Shown here in pieces: positions 1 through 10,200 of a stretch of DNA of 64,000 nt. Made by a program: the position numbers and the translations under genes. This stretch comes from Reyranella sp. (GTDB lineage Bacteria; Pseudomonadota; Alphaproteobacteria; Reyranellales; Reyranellaceae), in the NCBI RefSeq assembly GCF_004297405.1, contig NZ_SCVC01000042.1:124001-188000 (forward strand), given 5' to 3'. Within the stretch, counting starts at the first letter, position 1. Each line of letters starts with the position of its first letter. The notes beneath the pieces were generated by a model. That model did not search any database. It was not told the DNA's origin and worked only from the letters and a program-made list of their open reading frames with translations.

Positions 1-918
1 TTCGTCGACCGCTGGCTCGCGCTGCCGCCCAACCTGCGTGGCATTCTCTGGGTCGGACTGTCGGGCATCCTGTTTGCCCTCCTCAACGTCTTCACGCTGA
101 TTCCCGCACAGCATCTCAATCCCTACGTGATGGCGTTTCTGCGCTATCTCTTCGGTGCGATGTTCCTGCTGCCGATCGTGTTCCGGCTGGGTCTTCACCG
201 TGCGTTGCATACCAATCGCCTGGGCCTGCACATCTCGCGCGGCGCCATCCACACCATCGGCATGTTCCTGTGGTTCATTGCGCTGCCGCTCACCACCCTG
301 GCGGAGATTACGGCGCTGGGCTTCACTGGGCCGATCTTCGTCACCATCGGTGCGGCGTTGTTCCTCCGTGAAGATGTGCGGATGCGGCGCTGGATGGCCG
401 TCTTCGTCGGCTTCATCGGTGCCATGATCATTATCCGGCCGGGTTTCAGCGCACTGCATCTCGGCGTGCTCTGCATCCTGATTTCGACGCCGATCTTCTC
501 GGCCTCGAACCTGATCTCCAAGGCGTTGGCGCGCACGGATTCGGCCAACACGATCGTCATCTGGCAGAATATCGTGATCGTGGTCTGTGCCCTGCCGGTG
601 GCGCTCTGGTTCTGGCAGACGCCGGAGTGGAGCGACATCGCCTGGTTCCTGGCGGCGGGCCTTGCGGGTACCCTAGGCCATCTCTGCCAGCAGCGCGGCT
701 ATCAGCTCGCCGACATCACCCTGTTGCAGCCCATCGGCTTCCTGTCCCTGATCTGGAACACAATGCTGGGTTACTTCCTGTTCTTTCAGCAGCCCGACGT
801 CTGGACCTTCGTCGGTGCGGCGGTGATCTTCGCCAGCGCCATGTACATCTCCCACCGTGAAGCGGTGCGGCGGGCGCAGATAAAGACAGCGAGTTCGCAG
901 GCCAATCCGGAGGCCTGA
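1..918 (+). CDS. DMT/EamA-family exporter, 5'-truncated by window edge
   Basis: Integral inner-membrane transporter of the drug/metabolite (EamA) superfamily; substrate unknown. The reading frame is open from base 1 without a start, so the true start lies outside the window; an internal Met at 127 is not the start because the upstream residues continue a typical membrane segment. About nine hydrophobic helices are visible in two EamA-type repeats, with the usual repeat-end signature (REDVRMRRWMAVFVGFIGAM region) near the middle and a short charged tail. Convergent with moaA, 10 bases apart. Family assignment is safe, function is not. Confidence 0.85.
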   Translation, partial: FVDRWLALPPNLRGILWVGLSGILFALLNVFTLIPAQHLNPYVMAFLRYLFGAMFLLPIVFRLGLHRALHTNRLGLHISRGAIHTIGMFLWFIALPLTTLAEITALGFTGPIFVTIGAALFLREDVRMRRWMAVFVGFIGAMIIIRPGFSALHLGVLCILISTPIFSASNLISKALARTDSANTIVIWQNIVIVVCALPVALWFWQTPEWSDIAWFLAAGLAGTLGHLCQQRGYQLADITLLQPIGFLSLIWNTMLGYFLFFQQPDVWTFVGAAVIFASAMYISHREAVRRAQIKTASSQANPEA

Positions 919-928
919 AGGCGAAACC

Positions 929-1921
929 TCAGCCGCCGGTCACGCTCATGTGGCGGGGGACGGCGGGGCCGGTGTGGCGGCGATCGATGATGAAATCGTG
1001 GCCCTTGGGCTTGCGCGCGATCGCCTCGGTAATGGCGCGGTCGAGAAGTTCGTCGCTCTCGGAAGCACGCAACGGCCCGCGCAGGTCGGCGGCGTCCTCC
1101 TGGCCCAGGCACATATAGAGCGTGCCGGTGCAGGTGAGTCTCACGCGATTGCAGCTTTCGCAGAAATTGTGGGTGAGGGGCGTGATGAAACCCAGCCGGC
1201 CTCCGGTCTCCTCGACGCGGAAATAGCGCGCAGGTCCACCGGTCCGGTAATCGGTCTCGGTAAGGGTGAAGTGCTTGGCAATGCTGGCGCGCGCCAGCGA
1301 CAGCGGTAGATACTGATCGAGCCGCGCCTCACTGCCGATCTCGCCCATGGGCATGACCTCGATCAGGACCAGGTCCATGCCACGGCCGTGGCTCCAGCGG
1401 ATCAGCTCCTCGAATTCCATGTCGTTGACGCCGCGCAACGCCACGGCATTGATCTTGATGGCGAGACCGGCGCGCTGGGCCGCATCGAGGCCGCGCATCA
1501 CCTGGTCGAGATCGCCCCAGCGGGTGAGCTGGCGGAACTTGTCCGGATCGAGCGTATCCATCGAGACGTTGACGCGGCGGACACCAATGTCGGCCAGCTC
1601 CTGAGCGTACTTGGAGAGCTGGCTGCCGTTGGTCGTGAGCGTCAGCTCCTCCAGCGCCCCGCTTTCGAGATGCCGGCCGAGTCCGCGGAACAGCGACATC
1701 ACGTTCTTGCGGACCAGCGGCTCACCGCCGGTCATACGCAGCTTCTTCACGCCGCGGCGGACGAAGGCCGTGCAGAGCCGTTCCAGCTCCTCCAGCGACA
1801 GGACTTCCGCCTTGGGCAGGAAGGTCATGTCCTCGGCCATGCAATAGACGCAGCGGAAATCGCAGCGGTCTGTCACAGAGACGCGTAGGTAGGAAATATG
1901 CCGGCCGAACGGGTCGATCAT
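929..1921 (-). CDS. moaA: GTP 3',8-cyclase MoaA (molybdenum cofactor biosynthesis)
   Basis: Radical-SAM enzyme that, with MoaC, makes cyclic pyranopterin monophosphate from GTP. Start set at the ATG at 1921, giving 330 aa beginning MIDPFGR, the family's usual opening; a longer frame to 1975 is possible but unlikely. The radical-SAM cluster is Cys20-X3-Cys24-X2-Cys27 (CDFRCVYC). The second cluster is the CESC pair near residue 258 plus a later Cys. The C-terminal Gly-Gly needed for activity is present (SVTGG). No other moa/moe genes are in the window, although a likely Moco user, the sulfite dehydrogenase at 23.6-24.9 kb, is. Confidence 0.95.
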   Translation of the reverse strand: MIDPFGRHISYLRVSVTDRCDFRCVYCMAEDMTFLPKAEVLSLEELERLCTAFVRRGVKKLRMTGGEPLVRKNVMSLFRGLGRHLESGALEELTLTTNGSQLSKYAQELADIGVRRVNVSMDTLDPDKFRQLTRWGDLDQVMRGLDAAQRAGLAIKINAVALRGVNDMEFEELIRWSHGRGMDLVLIEVMPMGEIGSEARLDQYLPLSLARASIAKHFTLTETDYRTGGPARYFRVEETGGRLGFITPLTHNFCESCNRVRLTCTGTLYMCLGQEDAADLRGPLRASESDELLDRAITEAIARKPKGHDFIIDRRHTGPAVPRHMSVTGG

Positions 1922-2116
1922 GGGACTTCTATTACAGGACGCCCCGATAATGGGCACGCCACAGACCCCCTGCAAGGGCGAAAGACCCTAGGAATCTTGG
2001 GCTGCGGCCGGCAGGCGGCCGTCCCCTATGGCTTCGTCGAAAGCCATGCTTTTGCCCAGGTAAGCAGCATCGGCCGTGCGAGAATGGGCCAGCACCAGCA
2101 TCTCGCCGCAACATCG
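1922..2116. other. Intergenic region between ligase and moaA
   Basis: 195 bases between the ligase stop and the moaA start, both on the minus strand. It contains a small GC hairpin (CGGCCG-GCAGG-CGGCCG at 2005-2021) without a T-tract. A 62-codon minus-strand frame crosses it but has no recognisable product. The moaA promoter probably lies here; no clear molybdenum-cofactor riboswitch fold was recognised by eye. Confidence 0.35.
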
Positions 2117-3697
2117 TCATGGCACGAGCTTGAGGAGGGTGGCGACGGTATCGGCTTCGTCTGCCGGCTTGTCAGTGCGTATGCGATTTATGCGGGGAAA
2201 GCGCATCGACACGCCCGACTTGTGACGCGTCGAGCGGGCGATGCCATCGAAGGCGATCTCCAGCACCAGACCGTGTGAAACTTCGCGGACGGGCCCGAAC
2301 CGATTTGTCGTGTGGTCGCGCACCCACTTGTCGAGCCAGCGCAGTTCTTCGTCGGTGAAACCGAAATAGGCTTTGCCGACCGGCGCGAGTTCGCGCTTGC
2401 CGTCGGCCCCGTCACGCCAGCATCCGAAGGTGAAATCCGAATAGAAGGAGCTGCGCTTGCCGTGGCCGCGCTGGGCGTACATCAGCACGCAATCTGCCAG
2501 CATCGGATCGCGCTTCCACTTGAACCACGGGCCCTTCGGCCGGCCGGCGAGATAGGCGCTGTCGGCGCGCTTCAGCATCAACCCCTCGATGCCGTCGGCG
2601 CGCATCGCCTCGCGCTGTTCGGCGAGATGGGCCCAGTCGCGGAAAGTTACCAGCGGCGAGAGGTCGAACCGCGGTCGTTCCTTCACGGCGATCCAGGCTT
2701 CGAGGCGAGCGCGGCGCTCGTCGAAGCTCAGCACCCGCAAATCCTGGCCTTCGAGCCACAGCACGTCATAGAGCCTGACGTGAGCGGGATGCTCCTTCAG
2801 CATCTTGGGCGTTACGGTCTTGCGGTTCAGCCGTTGCTGCAGGTCGTTGAACGGCGCAACGGCAGTCTCGCGTCGCACCAGCAGCTCGCCATCGAACACG
2901 CCCTCAAAGTCGATGGCGTCGACTATGTCCGGAAAAGCGCCGGACACATCCTCGCCAGCACGGCTGTAGAGCCGCTTCACGCCACCGGAAGAAGCGACCT
3001 GGACACGGATGCCATCCCATTTCCACTCGGCGCGGAAGTGTGCGGGATCGAGCGTGTCGAGTTCGGTTCGGTCGATCGGATTGGCAAGCATTGGCGGCAG
3101 AAACGCGCCACCGGCATTGCTGCTGGGCCGTGGTGCGTCGTGCAGCAACCAGTCGAAGAGAGGCCGATAGGGCGCACTCAGCCGGTGCCAGATCTCTTCG
3201 ACGGCATCGACGGGTTGATGCCCGATATTGGCGACTGCCTGCTTGGCCAGGCGGGCTGAGACGCCAACTCGCAGCGCGCCGGTCAGCAGCTTCAGCAAGG
3301 CCCAGCGTCCGGTCGAGTCGAGGGCATCGAGCCAACGCTTCAGGATGGCAGGCGTTTCGCTACGGCTCGCGCGCTGCAAGGTTTCGACGACCTCCCCGAG
3401 CGTCGGCGGAGGGCCTGCGTCGGGATCGGTTTCCCAGATCAGCGCCAAGGTCTCGGCCAGGTCGCCGACATAGTCGTAGGACATGGTGAAAAGTTCTTCG
3501 CCGATCTTCTCCTGGCCGAAGCCGCGCAGCAGCGCCGGTTTGGCGGCGGGGAAGTCGAGCCCACCTGTCAGCGCGGCCAATGCCCAGCCACGATCCGGAT
3601 CGGGCGTCTCGCCGAGATAGGTTTCGATCAGGCGCAGCTTGGCGTTGCGGGCAGGCTGGAAGGAGAGCGCATCGAGGAGGCGGGCGAAGGCCTGCAC
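2117..3697 (-). CDS. ATP-dependent DNA ligase of the ligase-Lhr-exonuclease repair module
   Basis: 526-aa ATP-dependent DNA ligase of the group linked to cisplatin/crosslink damage response. The adenylation motif I is EWKWDGIR with nucleophile Lys226. An N-terminal all-helical domain fills roughly residues 1-200. Nucleotidyltransferase motifs (DGELLVR; EGLMLKR; WFKWKRD) follow, then an OB-fold ending near LEIAFDGIARS. Opening MQAFARLLDAL is typical of the family, supporting the start at 3697. It follows the exonuclease gene by 3 bases, so translation is probably coupled. Expected to seal nicks during repair with its partner exonuclease and the Lhr helicase next door; this is distinct from essential NAD-dependent LigA. 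Confidence 0.93.
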   Translation of the reverse strand: MQAFARLLDALSFQPARNAKLRLIETYLGETPDPDRGWALAALTGGLDFPAAKPALLRGFGQEKIGEELFTMSYDYVGDLAETLALIWETDPDAGPPPTLGEVVETLQRASRSETPAILKRWLDALDSTGRWALLKLLTGALRVGVSARLAKQAVANIGHQPVDAVEEIWHRLSAPYRPLFDWLLHDAPRPSSNAGGAFLPPMLANPIDRTELDTLDPAHFRAEWKWDGIRVQVASSGGVKRLYSRAGEDVSGAFPDIVDAIDFEGVFDGELLVRRETAVAPFNDLQQRLNRKTVTPKMLKEHPAHVRLYDVLWLEGQDLRVLSFDERRARLEAWIAVKERPRFDLSPLVTFRDWAHLAEQREAMRADGIEGLMLKRADSAYLAGRPKGPWFKWKRDPMLADCVLMYAQRGHGKRSSFYSDFTFGCWRDGADGKRELAPVGKAYFGFTDEELRWLDKWVRDHTTNRFGPVREVSHGLVLEIAFDGIARSTRHKSGVSMRFPRINRIRTDKPADEADTVATLLKLVP

Positions 3698-3700
3698 CGA

Positions 3701-4735
3701 TCAGGACTCCTCTTCCTCGCGACCGGCGAGATGCAGCGCCTCGGCATCGATTCCGATCGAGCGGGCATAGTGGACCAGGGCCTCTTCGCGGCCATGTGTT
3801 ACCCAGACTTTGGGAGCGCCGACATCCTTCAGAGTCTGGGTCAACTCGGCCCAATCGGCATGGTCGGAGATGATCAACGGCAGCTCTGCCCCGCGTTGGC
3901 GTGCTCGCGCCCGCACGCCCATCCAGCCGGAGCAGACGGCGGCGATGGGATCGGCGAAGCGGCGCGTCCAGCGATCGGCGAGGGCCGACGGTGGACAGAG
4001 CACGATCGCTCCCTTGAAGGTTTCGAGGATCGCCTCGGAAACCGGCGCCACGTCGCCCAGGTCGATGCCGTGATCCTGGTAGAGTTTGCAAAGCGCGAGC
4101 AGGCTGCCGTGCAGCCAGATGCGCTTGTCGTAGCCTGCCTGCCGCAGCAGCCGGATGACCCTCTGGCACTTGCCCAGCGCGTAGACGCCCACCAGATGAG
4201 TACGCTCGGGAAACGTCGCAACCGAGCGCAGGAGTTTGCCGATCTCGCCAGCGTCGGAGGGATGGTGGAATACGGGCAGGGCGAAGGTCGCCTCGGTGAT
4301 GAAGACGTCGCAGGGCACCGGTTCGAAGGGCGGACAGGTGGGGTCGGGCCGGCGCTTGAAGTCGCCCGAGACGACGATGCGCTGGCCGCGATATGCAAGC
4401 ACTGCTTGCGCCGAGCCGAGGATGTGGCCGGCTGGCGCAAAACCGACCTCGACCTCGCCCATCCGTACGCTCTCGCCGTATTTCAGCGGCTGTTGGTCGG
4501 TATCGGGCATATCCTGAAAGCGGGTCCGCATGATCGCCAGCGTCTCGGGCGTGGCGAGGGCGGCGCGATGGCCCGGCCGTGCATGGTCGCCATGACCGTG
4601 TGTGATCACGGCACGTGCGACAGCGAAGGCCGGGTCGACGTAGAAATCGCCAGGTTCGCAGTAGAGGCCGCGTGGCGTCGGGTAGAGCCAGGACCTCGGA
4701 TTCAAGGGAGTGGGAGCGAGAGTGTCGGTTGTCAT
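3701..4735 (-). CDS. Ligase-associated MBL-fold DNA exonuclease
   Basis: 344-aa metallo-beta-lactamase/beta-CASP protein of the ligase-associated exonuclease family (SNM1/CPSF-like). The metal-binding signature HGHGDH is at residues 46-51. A later SGDFKRRPDPTCPPFEP segment and a beta-CASP portion with ITEATFALPVFHHP follow, then ISDHADWAEL and VTHGREE near the C-terminus. It is the first gene of a two-gene unit with the ATP-dependent ligase, 3 bases apart, and is divergent from the Lhr helicase with only about 28 bases between predicted starts. Together the three form a conserved proteobacterial repair module. Confidence 0.92.
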   Translation of the reverse strand: MTTDTLAPTPLNPRSWLYPTPRGLYCEPGDFYVDPAFAVARAVITHGHGDHARPGHRAALATPETLAIMRTRFQDMPDTDQQPLKYGESVRMGEVEVGFAPAGHILGSAQAVLAYRGQRIVVSGDFKRRPDPTCPPFEPVPCDVFITEATFALPVFHHPSDAGEIGKLLRSVATFPERTHLVGVYALGKCQRVIRLLRQAGYDKRIWLHGSLLALCKLYQDHGIDLGDVAPVSEAILETFKGAIVLCPPSALADRWTRRFADPIAAVCSGWMGVRARARQRGAELPLIISDHADWAELTQTLKDVGAPKVWVTHGREEALVHYARSIGIDAEALHLAGREEEES

Positions 4736-4763
4736 TGAGCTTGATGCATCCTACCCGGCAGAT

Positions 4764-7205
4764 ATGGGGCTTCCCGACCTGTTTTCACGCTGGTTCGAAA
4801 GCCGTGGCTGGGCGCCGCGGCCGCATCAGCTCGCATTGGTCGATCTGGCGCGCCAGGGCCGGAGCGCTTTGCTGATCGCGCCGACCGGTGGTGGCAAGAC
4901 CCTGGCGGGCTTCCTGCCGTCATTGATCGAACTGACGGAGCGGCGGCAGTCCGGCCAGGACCTGGCATACAAGAAGGGGCAGGGCGAACTCCATACGCTC
5001 TACATCTCGCCTCTGAAGGCGCTGGCGACCGATATCCGGCGCAACCTCGAACTGCCGATTGCCGAGATGAAGCTGCCGGTGCGCGCCGAGAGCCGCACAG
5101 GTGACACGCCACAGAGTCGTCGCCTGCGCCAGCGCGAACGGCCGCCCGATCTGTTGATGACCACGCCGGAGTCGCTGGCACTGCTGCTGAGCTATCTCGA
5201 TGCCGCACGCTTCTTCGCCTCGCTGAAGTGCGTGATCATCGACGAGCTGCACGCCTTCGCCACGACCAAGCGCGGCCACCACCTGGCCCTCTGCCTGTCG
5301 CGGTTGGCCACGCTTGCGCCACAAGCGAGGTTCGTCGGTCTTTCGGCTACCGTTGCCGATCCGCCAGCGCTCGCCGACTTTCTCAAGCTGCGCGAGGAAC
5401 CGGTCGAGATCGTGCTCGGCGAACCCGGCGCCCCGCCGGTCGTGACCATCATCGATGCCCAGGAGCGCATTCCCTGGGGTGGCCATATGGGACGCCACGC
5501 TGTGCCGGAGATCTACAACATCATCCGCCAGCACAAGACGTCGATCATCTTCGTGAACACGCGCGCCCAGGCCGAGCTGGCCTTCGATGCACTGTGGCGC
5601 ATCAACGAAGAGAATCTGGCGATTGGCCTGCATCACGGCTCGCTGGCGGTGGAGCAGCGCCGCAAGGTCGAGGCGGCGATGTCGGCAGGGAGATTGCGTG
5701 CCGTCGTGGCGACCTCGTCGCTCGATCTCGGTATCGACTGGGGCGACGTCGACCTTGTGATTCAGATGGGCGCGCCCAAGGGCGTGAGCCGCCTGATGCA
5801 ACGGATCGGCCGCGCCAACCATCGGCTCGACGAGCCGAGCCGCGCCATGATCGCGCCAGCCAACCGCTTCGAGGTGCTGGAGTCGCTGGCCGCTCTCGAA
5901 GCCGTCGAAGCCCGCGAACTCGACGGCGATCCGCCGCGGCCGCCCTGTCTCGACGTGCTGGCGCAACACATCGTCGGCACCGCCTGTGCCCAGCCGATCG
6001 ACCGCGAGGCTTTCTTCGCCGAGGTCCGGCGCACCCAGCCCTATCGCGACCTGCCACGCCAGGATTTCGACGACACATTCGACTTCGTGGCGACCGGCGG
6101 CTACGCGCTCGCCGCCTACGACCGCTGGCACCGGCTGAAGAAGCTGCCGGATGGACGATGGATGCTGGCCTCTCCGTTGGTGGCGCGGCAGTTCCGCATG
6201 AATGTCGGCACCATCGTCGAGCTGCCGCTGATCAAGGTGAAGATGCGGCGCGGGCCGGTGCTGGGGGAGGTCGAGGAGAGCTTCATCCAGGGGCTGGTGC
6301 CGGGTGACACGTTCGTCTTCGCCGGCCGGCTGTTGCGCTTCGAGGGCGTGAAGGAACTCATAGCGCAATGCTCGGTGGCCACAGGTGGCGATCCCAAGGT
6401 GCCGGCCTATGGCGGTGGCCGTCTGCCGCTCTCGACCTTTTTGGCCGATCGTGTGCGCGGCATCCTGCAGGACCCGGCACGACATCCCAAGCTGCCGGCC
6501 GAAGTGCGCGAGTGGCTGCGTATCCAGCGCATCCGTTCGACCCTGCCCAGCGGCGACAAGCTTCTGATCGAAGGATTCCCGCGCGGCGGCAAGCAGTTCA
6601 TCGTGGCCTACTGCTTCGAGGGCCGGAACGCGCACCAGACGCTCGGCATGCTGCTGACGCGCCGCATGGAGCGCATGGGGCTGCGGCCATTGGGCTTTGT
6701 CGCGACGGATTATGTGCTGGGCCTCTGGGGTCTCCGGCCACCGACCAAAGCGCAGCTCGACCAGCTCTTCGACGAAGACATGCTGGGCGACGATCTCGAG
6801 GCCTGGATGGACGAGTCGACGATGCTCCGGCGCTCGTTCCGTAACGTTGCGGTGATCGCCGGCCTGATCGAGCGGCGCTTTCCCGGCGAGGAGAAGTCGC
6901 GCCGTCAGGTGACGTTCAGCTCGGACCTGATTTACGACACGCTGCGTCAGCACGAGCCCGGCCACATCCTGCTGCGCGCCACCCGCCAGGACGCCGCCTG
7001 GCAGCTTGCCGACCTGAAGCGGCTGGGCGATCTCCTGAAGCGCGCCAAGGGCCGCATCGAATACCGCCGGCTCGATCGTATCTCTCCGCTCGCCGTGCCG
7101 GTCCTGCTGGAGATCGGTCGCGAAAGCGTGCTGGGCGGCACGGCCGAGGACGAGTTGCTAGACATCGCCGCCCAGGAGCTGATCGACGAGGCGACGCGGC
7201 TCTGA
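4764..7205 (+). CDS. lhr: Ligase-associated Lhr-family DEXH helicase
   Basis: Large superfamily-2 3'-5' DNA helicase of the Lhr-core type. Start placed at the ATG at 4764 (MGLPDLFSRWFESRGWAPRP), where family homology begins; an upstream ATG at 4710 would overlap the divergent exonuclease start. Walker A is APTGGGKT, the DEXH box is IDELHAF, motif III is LSATVAD, and motif VI is QRIGRANHR. Winged-helix and Lhr-core domains follow, for about 813 aa in total, normal for the ligase-associated subgroup rather than the ~1500-aa long Lhr. The phosphoesterase PdeM often found downstream is absent: the next gene is convergent dnaE2, 11 bases away. Confidence 0.93.
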   Translation: MGLPDLFSRWFESRGWAPRPHQLALVDLARQGRSALLIAPTGGGKTLAGFLPSLIELTERRQSGQDLAYKKGQGELHTLYISPLKALATDIRRNLELPIAEMKLPVRAESRTGDTPQSRRLRQRERPPDLLMTTPESLALLLSYLDAARFFASLKCVIIDELHAFATTKRGHHLALCLSRLATLAPQARFVGLSATVADPPALADFLKLREEPVEIVLGEPGAPPVVTIIDAQERIPWGGHMGRHAVPEIYNIIRQHKTSIIFVNTRAQAELAFDALWRINEENLAIGLHHGSLAVEQRRKVEAAMSAGRLRAVVATSSLDLGIDWGDVDLVIQMGAPKGVSRLMQRIGRANHRLDEPSRAMIAPANRFEVLESLAALEAVEARELDGDPPRPPCLDVLAQHIVGTACAQPIDREAFFAEVRRTQPYRDLPRQDFDDTFDFVATGGYALAAYDRWHRLKKLPDGRWMLASPLVARQFRMNVGTIVELPLIKVKMRRGPVLGEVEESFIQGLVPGDTFVFAGRLLRFEGVKELIAQCSVATGGDPKVPAYGGGRLPLSTFLADRVRGILQDPARHPKLPAEVREWLRIQRIRSTLPSGDKLLIEGFPRGGKQFIVAYCFEGRNAHQTLGMLLTRRMERMGLRPLGFVATDYVLGLWGLRPPTKAQLDQLFDEDMLGDDLEAWMDESTMLRRSFRNVAVIAGLIERRFPGEEKSRRQVTFSSDLIYDTLRQHEPGHILLRATRQDAAWQLADLKRLGDLLKRAKGRIEYRRLDRISPLAVPVLLEIGRESVLGGTAEDELLDIAAQELIDEATRL

Positions 7206-7216
7206 GCTTCCGGCCC

Positions 7217-10200
7217 TCAATGGAAATCGCGCGAGGCGATCTTGATCTTGGGCCGGTCGAGAATGATCCGGCTGGGATCATAGCCAGGTTTGGTGGGCGG
7301 GCTCTTGCTCGAGCGATGGCGTGTGGCATTAGCTTCCGCGATCTTCATCGCCCGGCGGTCGCCCGGATCGGTGCGGACTTCGTCGCCGCGGCCATTCGTA
7401 AGATGGAAAGTGTCGAGCTCGGAGATCGAGTCGAGCTCGGCCGAAAGATCCCAGAGCTCTTCGGCAACGAGATGGATCACGATGCCTTCGCGCTGGATGC
7501 GACCGCGCACGGCGAGAAGGCGTGCGCCCATGACGATGCGGCGGTGCGCTTCGAAGATCTTGGGCCAGACCACGAGGTTGGCGATGCCCTTTTCGTCCTC
7601 GAGAGTGACGAAGACCACGCCCGAAGCAGTACCCGGCCGCTGGCGTACCAGGACGAGGCCCGCCAGGGTGAAGATGTCATCGTTTCTGGAATTCTCCAGA
7701 ACCTCCGTGCTGGAGATTCCCCTTTGCGCGAAGGTCGACCGCAGCAACGCCAACGGATGCGAGCGCAAGGACATGGAAAAACTGCTGTAGTCGTCTACAA
7801 CGGCTTCGCCGAGGGTCAGTGCCGGCAAGATCACGGCAGGTTCGGGATCGTGCGCCCGGGATTCGTCGAACAACGGCAAGTGCACGTCGGAAAATCCACG
7901 CACGGCCCACAGCACGTCGCGGCGCGATAGCCCCAATGAAGCGAAAGCATCGGCACGGGCCAGCGCCACGATCTGGCGTTTGGTGAGCCCCGAGCGCCGC
8001 CACAGGTCGGCTGGATCGCGATAAGGCGTCGTGCGCTGCGCGACCATGCGTTTGACATCGCCTTCGGACAGCCTCGCGACCTGCCGCAAACCGAGGCGCA
8101 AGGCGCAGCGATTGTTCTGGCTCGGTTCCAGGATGCAATCCCAGTCACTGGCATTGATGTCGGGCGGCCGCACCTCGACGCCGTTCTTGCGTGCATCGCC
8201 GACGAGCTGCGCCGGCGCATAGAAACCCATGGGTTGGGAATTGAGCAGGGCAGCGGCGAAGACCTCGGGATAGTAGTGCTTCACATAGGAAGAGTCGTAG
8301 ACCAGGAGCGCGAAGCTCGCGGCATGGCTTTCGGGGAAGCCGTAATCGCCGAACCCTTCGATCTGCTTGAAGCAGCGTTCGGCAAAGGCGCGTTCATAAT
8401 CATTGTTCACCATGCCCTCGATGAAATCTTCCTTGAGGGTATGGATAGTGCCGTTCCGGCGGAACGTCGCCATGGCGCGACGCAACTCGTCGGCTTTGGC
8501 GGGGCTGAACTTTGCCGCGACCATGGCGATCTGCATCGCCTGTTCCTGGAACAACGGCACACCTAGAGTCCGGTTCAAGACTTCTTCGAGTTCCTGCTTG
8601 GGATACTCCACCTTTTCCAGCTTATCGCGTCGTCGCAGATAGGGATGCACCATGCCACCCTGGATCGGTCCCGGCCGCACGATCGCGACTTCGATAACGA
8701 GGTCGTAATAGCTTCTGGGCTTTAGTCTCGGCAGCATCGACATCTGCGCCCGGCTTTCGACCTGGAACACGCCGATCGACTCACCCCTGCACAGCATGTC
8801 GTAAACGGCCTGGTCCTCGTCATCCATACCGATCGCCAGTGTTTCGCCATAGTGCTTCTCGATCAGCGCGAAACTTTTGCGCAAGGCCGTCAACATGCCG
8901 AGGGCCAGCACATCGACTTTGTAGATGCCGAGGACGTCGAGATCGTCCTTGTCCCATTCGATGACGGTGCGATCCTCCATCGCTGCATTCTGGATCGGCA
9001 CCAGCTCATCGAGCCGATCCTCGGTCAGGACAAAGCCGCCGACATGCTGTGACAGATGGCGTGGGAAGTTGCACAAGGCCGAAGACAGTTCGAGGGCCAG
9101 CGTGAGGCGCGGGTCCGTGGGATCGAGGCCAGCATCCCGCACGTGATCGACTTTGACGCCCCTCGATCCCATTCCCCACACCGTGTCGGCCATCACGCCC
9201 ACCGTATCGGGTGAGAGGCCAAGTGCCTTGCCGACGTCGCGAATGGCGCTGCGGCTCCTGTAGGCGATCACCGTGGCAGCCAGAGCGGCGCGCGTGCGGC
9301 CTTTTTCTTCGTAGATCCATTGGATCACTTCTTCCCGTCGCTCGTGTTCGAAATCGACGTCGATATCGGGAGGTTCGTCCCGGGCGTTGGACAGGAAGCG
9401 CTCGAACAGGAGTTTGGTTTTCCGGGGGTTTACCGAAGTGATGCCGAGACTGTAGCAGACGGCGGAATTGGCGGCGGAGCCGCGACCCTGGCACAGGATC
9501 TCCTGGCTGCGGGCATATTCGACGATCTCGTGCACGGTCAGGAAGTAAGGCGCGATCTTCTTCTGTTCGATCAGGTCGAATTCGTGCCGGATCGTGTCGG
9601 CGATGTCCTGAGGAACCCCACTGGGATAGCGCTTCCGAGCGCCTTCCCAGGTCAAGCGCATGAGCTTGTTCATCGGCGTCTCACCGCCTTCGTACAGAAC
9701 CGGATATTGATAGGTGAGCTGCTTGAGCGAGAAGTTGCAGCGTTTCACGATCTCCTGCGTATGCGCGATGGCATGAGGGTGGCGGTGGAACAGGCGCGCC
9801 ATCTCCTGGCCGTCCTTGAGGTGCCGCTCGGCGCTGGCGAAGCGGCGGAACCCCAGCTCGTCGACGGTGCAGCCCAGCCGGATGGCGGTCACCACATCCT
9901 GCAACGCTCGTCGTTCGGGGATGTGATAGTGCACGTCATTGGTGACGACGAAGCGAACGCCGAATTCGGCGGCGAGATTGTCGAGCCGGGCGACGCGGCG
10001 GGCGTCGTCACCACGAAACAGCATGGAACCGGCGAGATAGCAGCGATCGCCAAACAGATGGGCGAGGGCGCGCAGCCGTTCATGGAAAGCCGGATCGTCG
10101 AGGTGACGCGGCGGCAGGACGATCGCCAGGATGCCTTCGGCATGTGCCGCCAGATCGTCAAAGGTGAGGTCGCACTTTCCCTTCGCCGCCCGTCGGTTGC

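Noticed and set aside
1922-2116. Molybdenum-cofactor riboswitch upstream of moaA
   Set aside because: The leader has only a short GC hairpin; the conserved multi-stem Moco architecture could not be recognised by eye.
4920-6965. 681-codon minus-strand open frame inside lhr
   Set aside because: Exactly antisense to a confident helicase gene with all motifs; no family features and a typical mirror frame of high-GC coding DNA.
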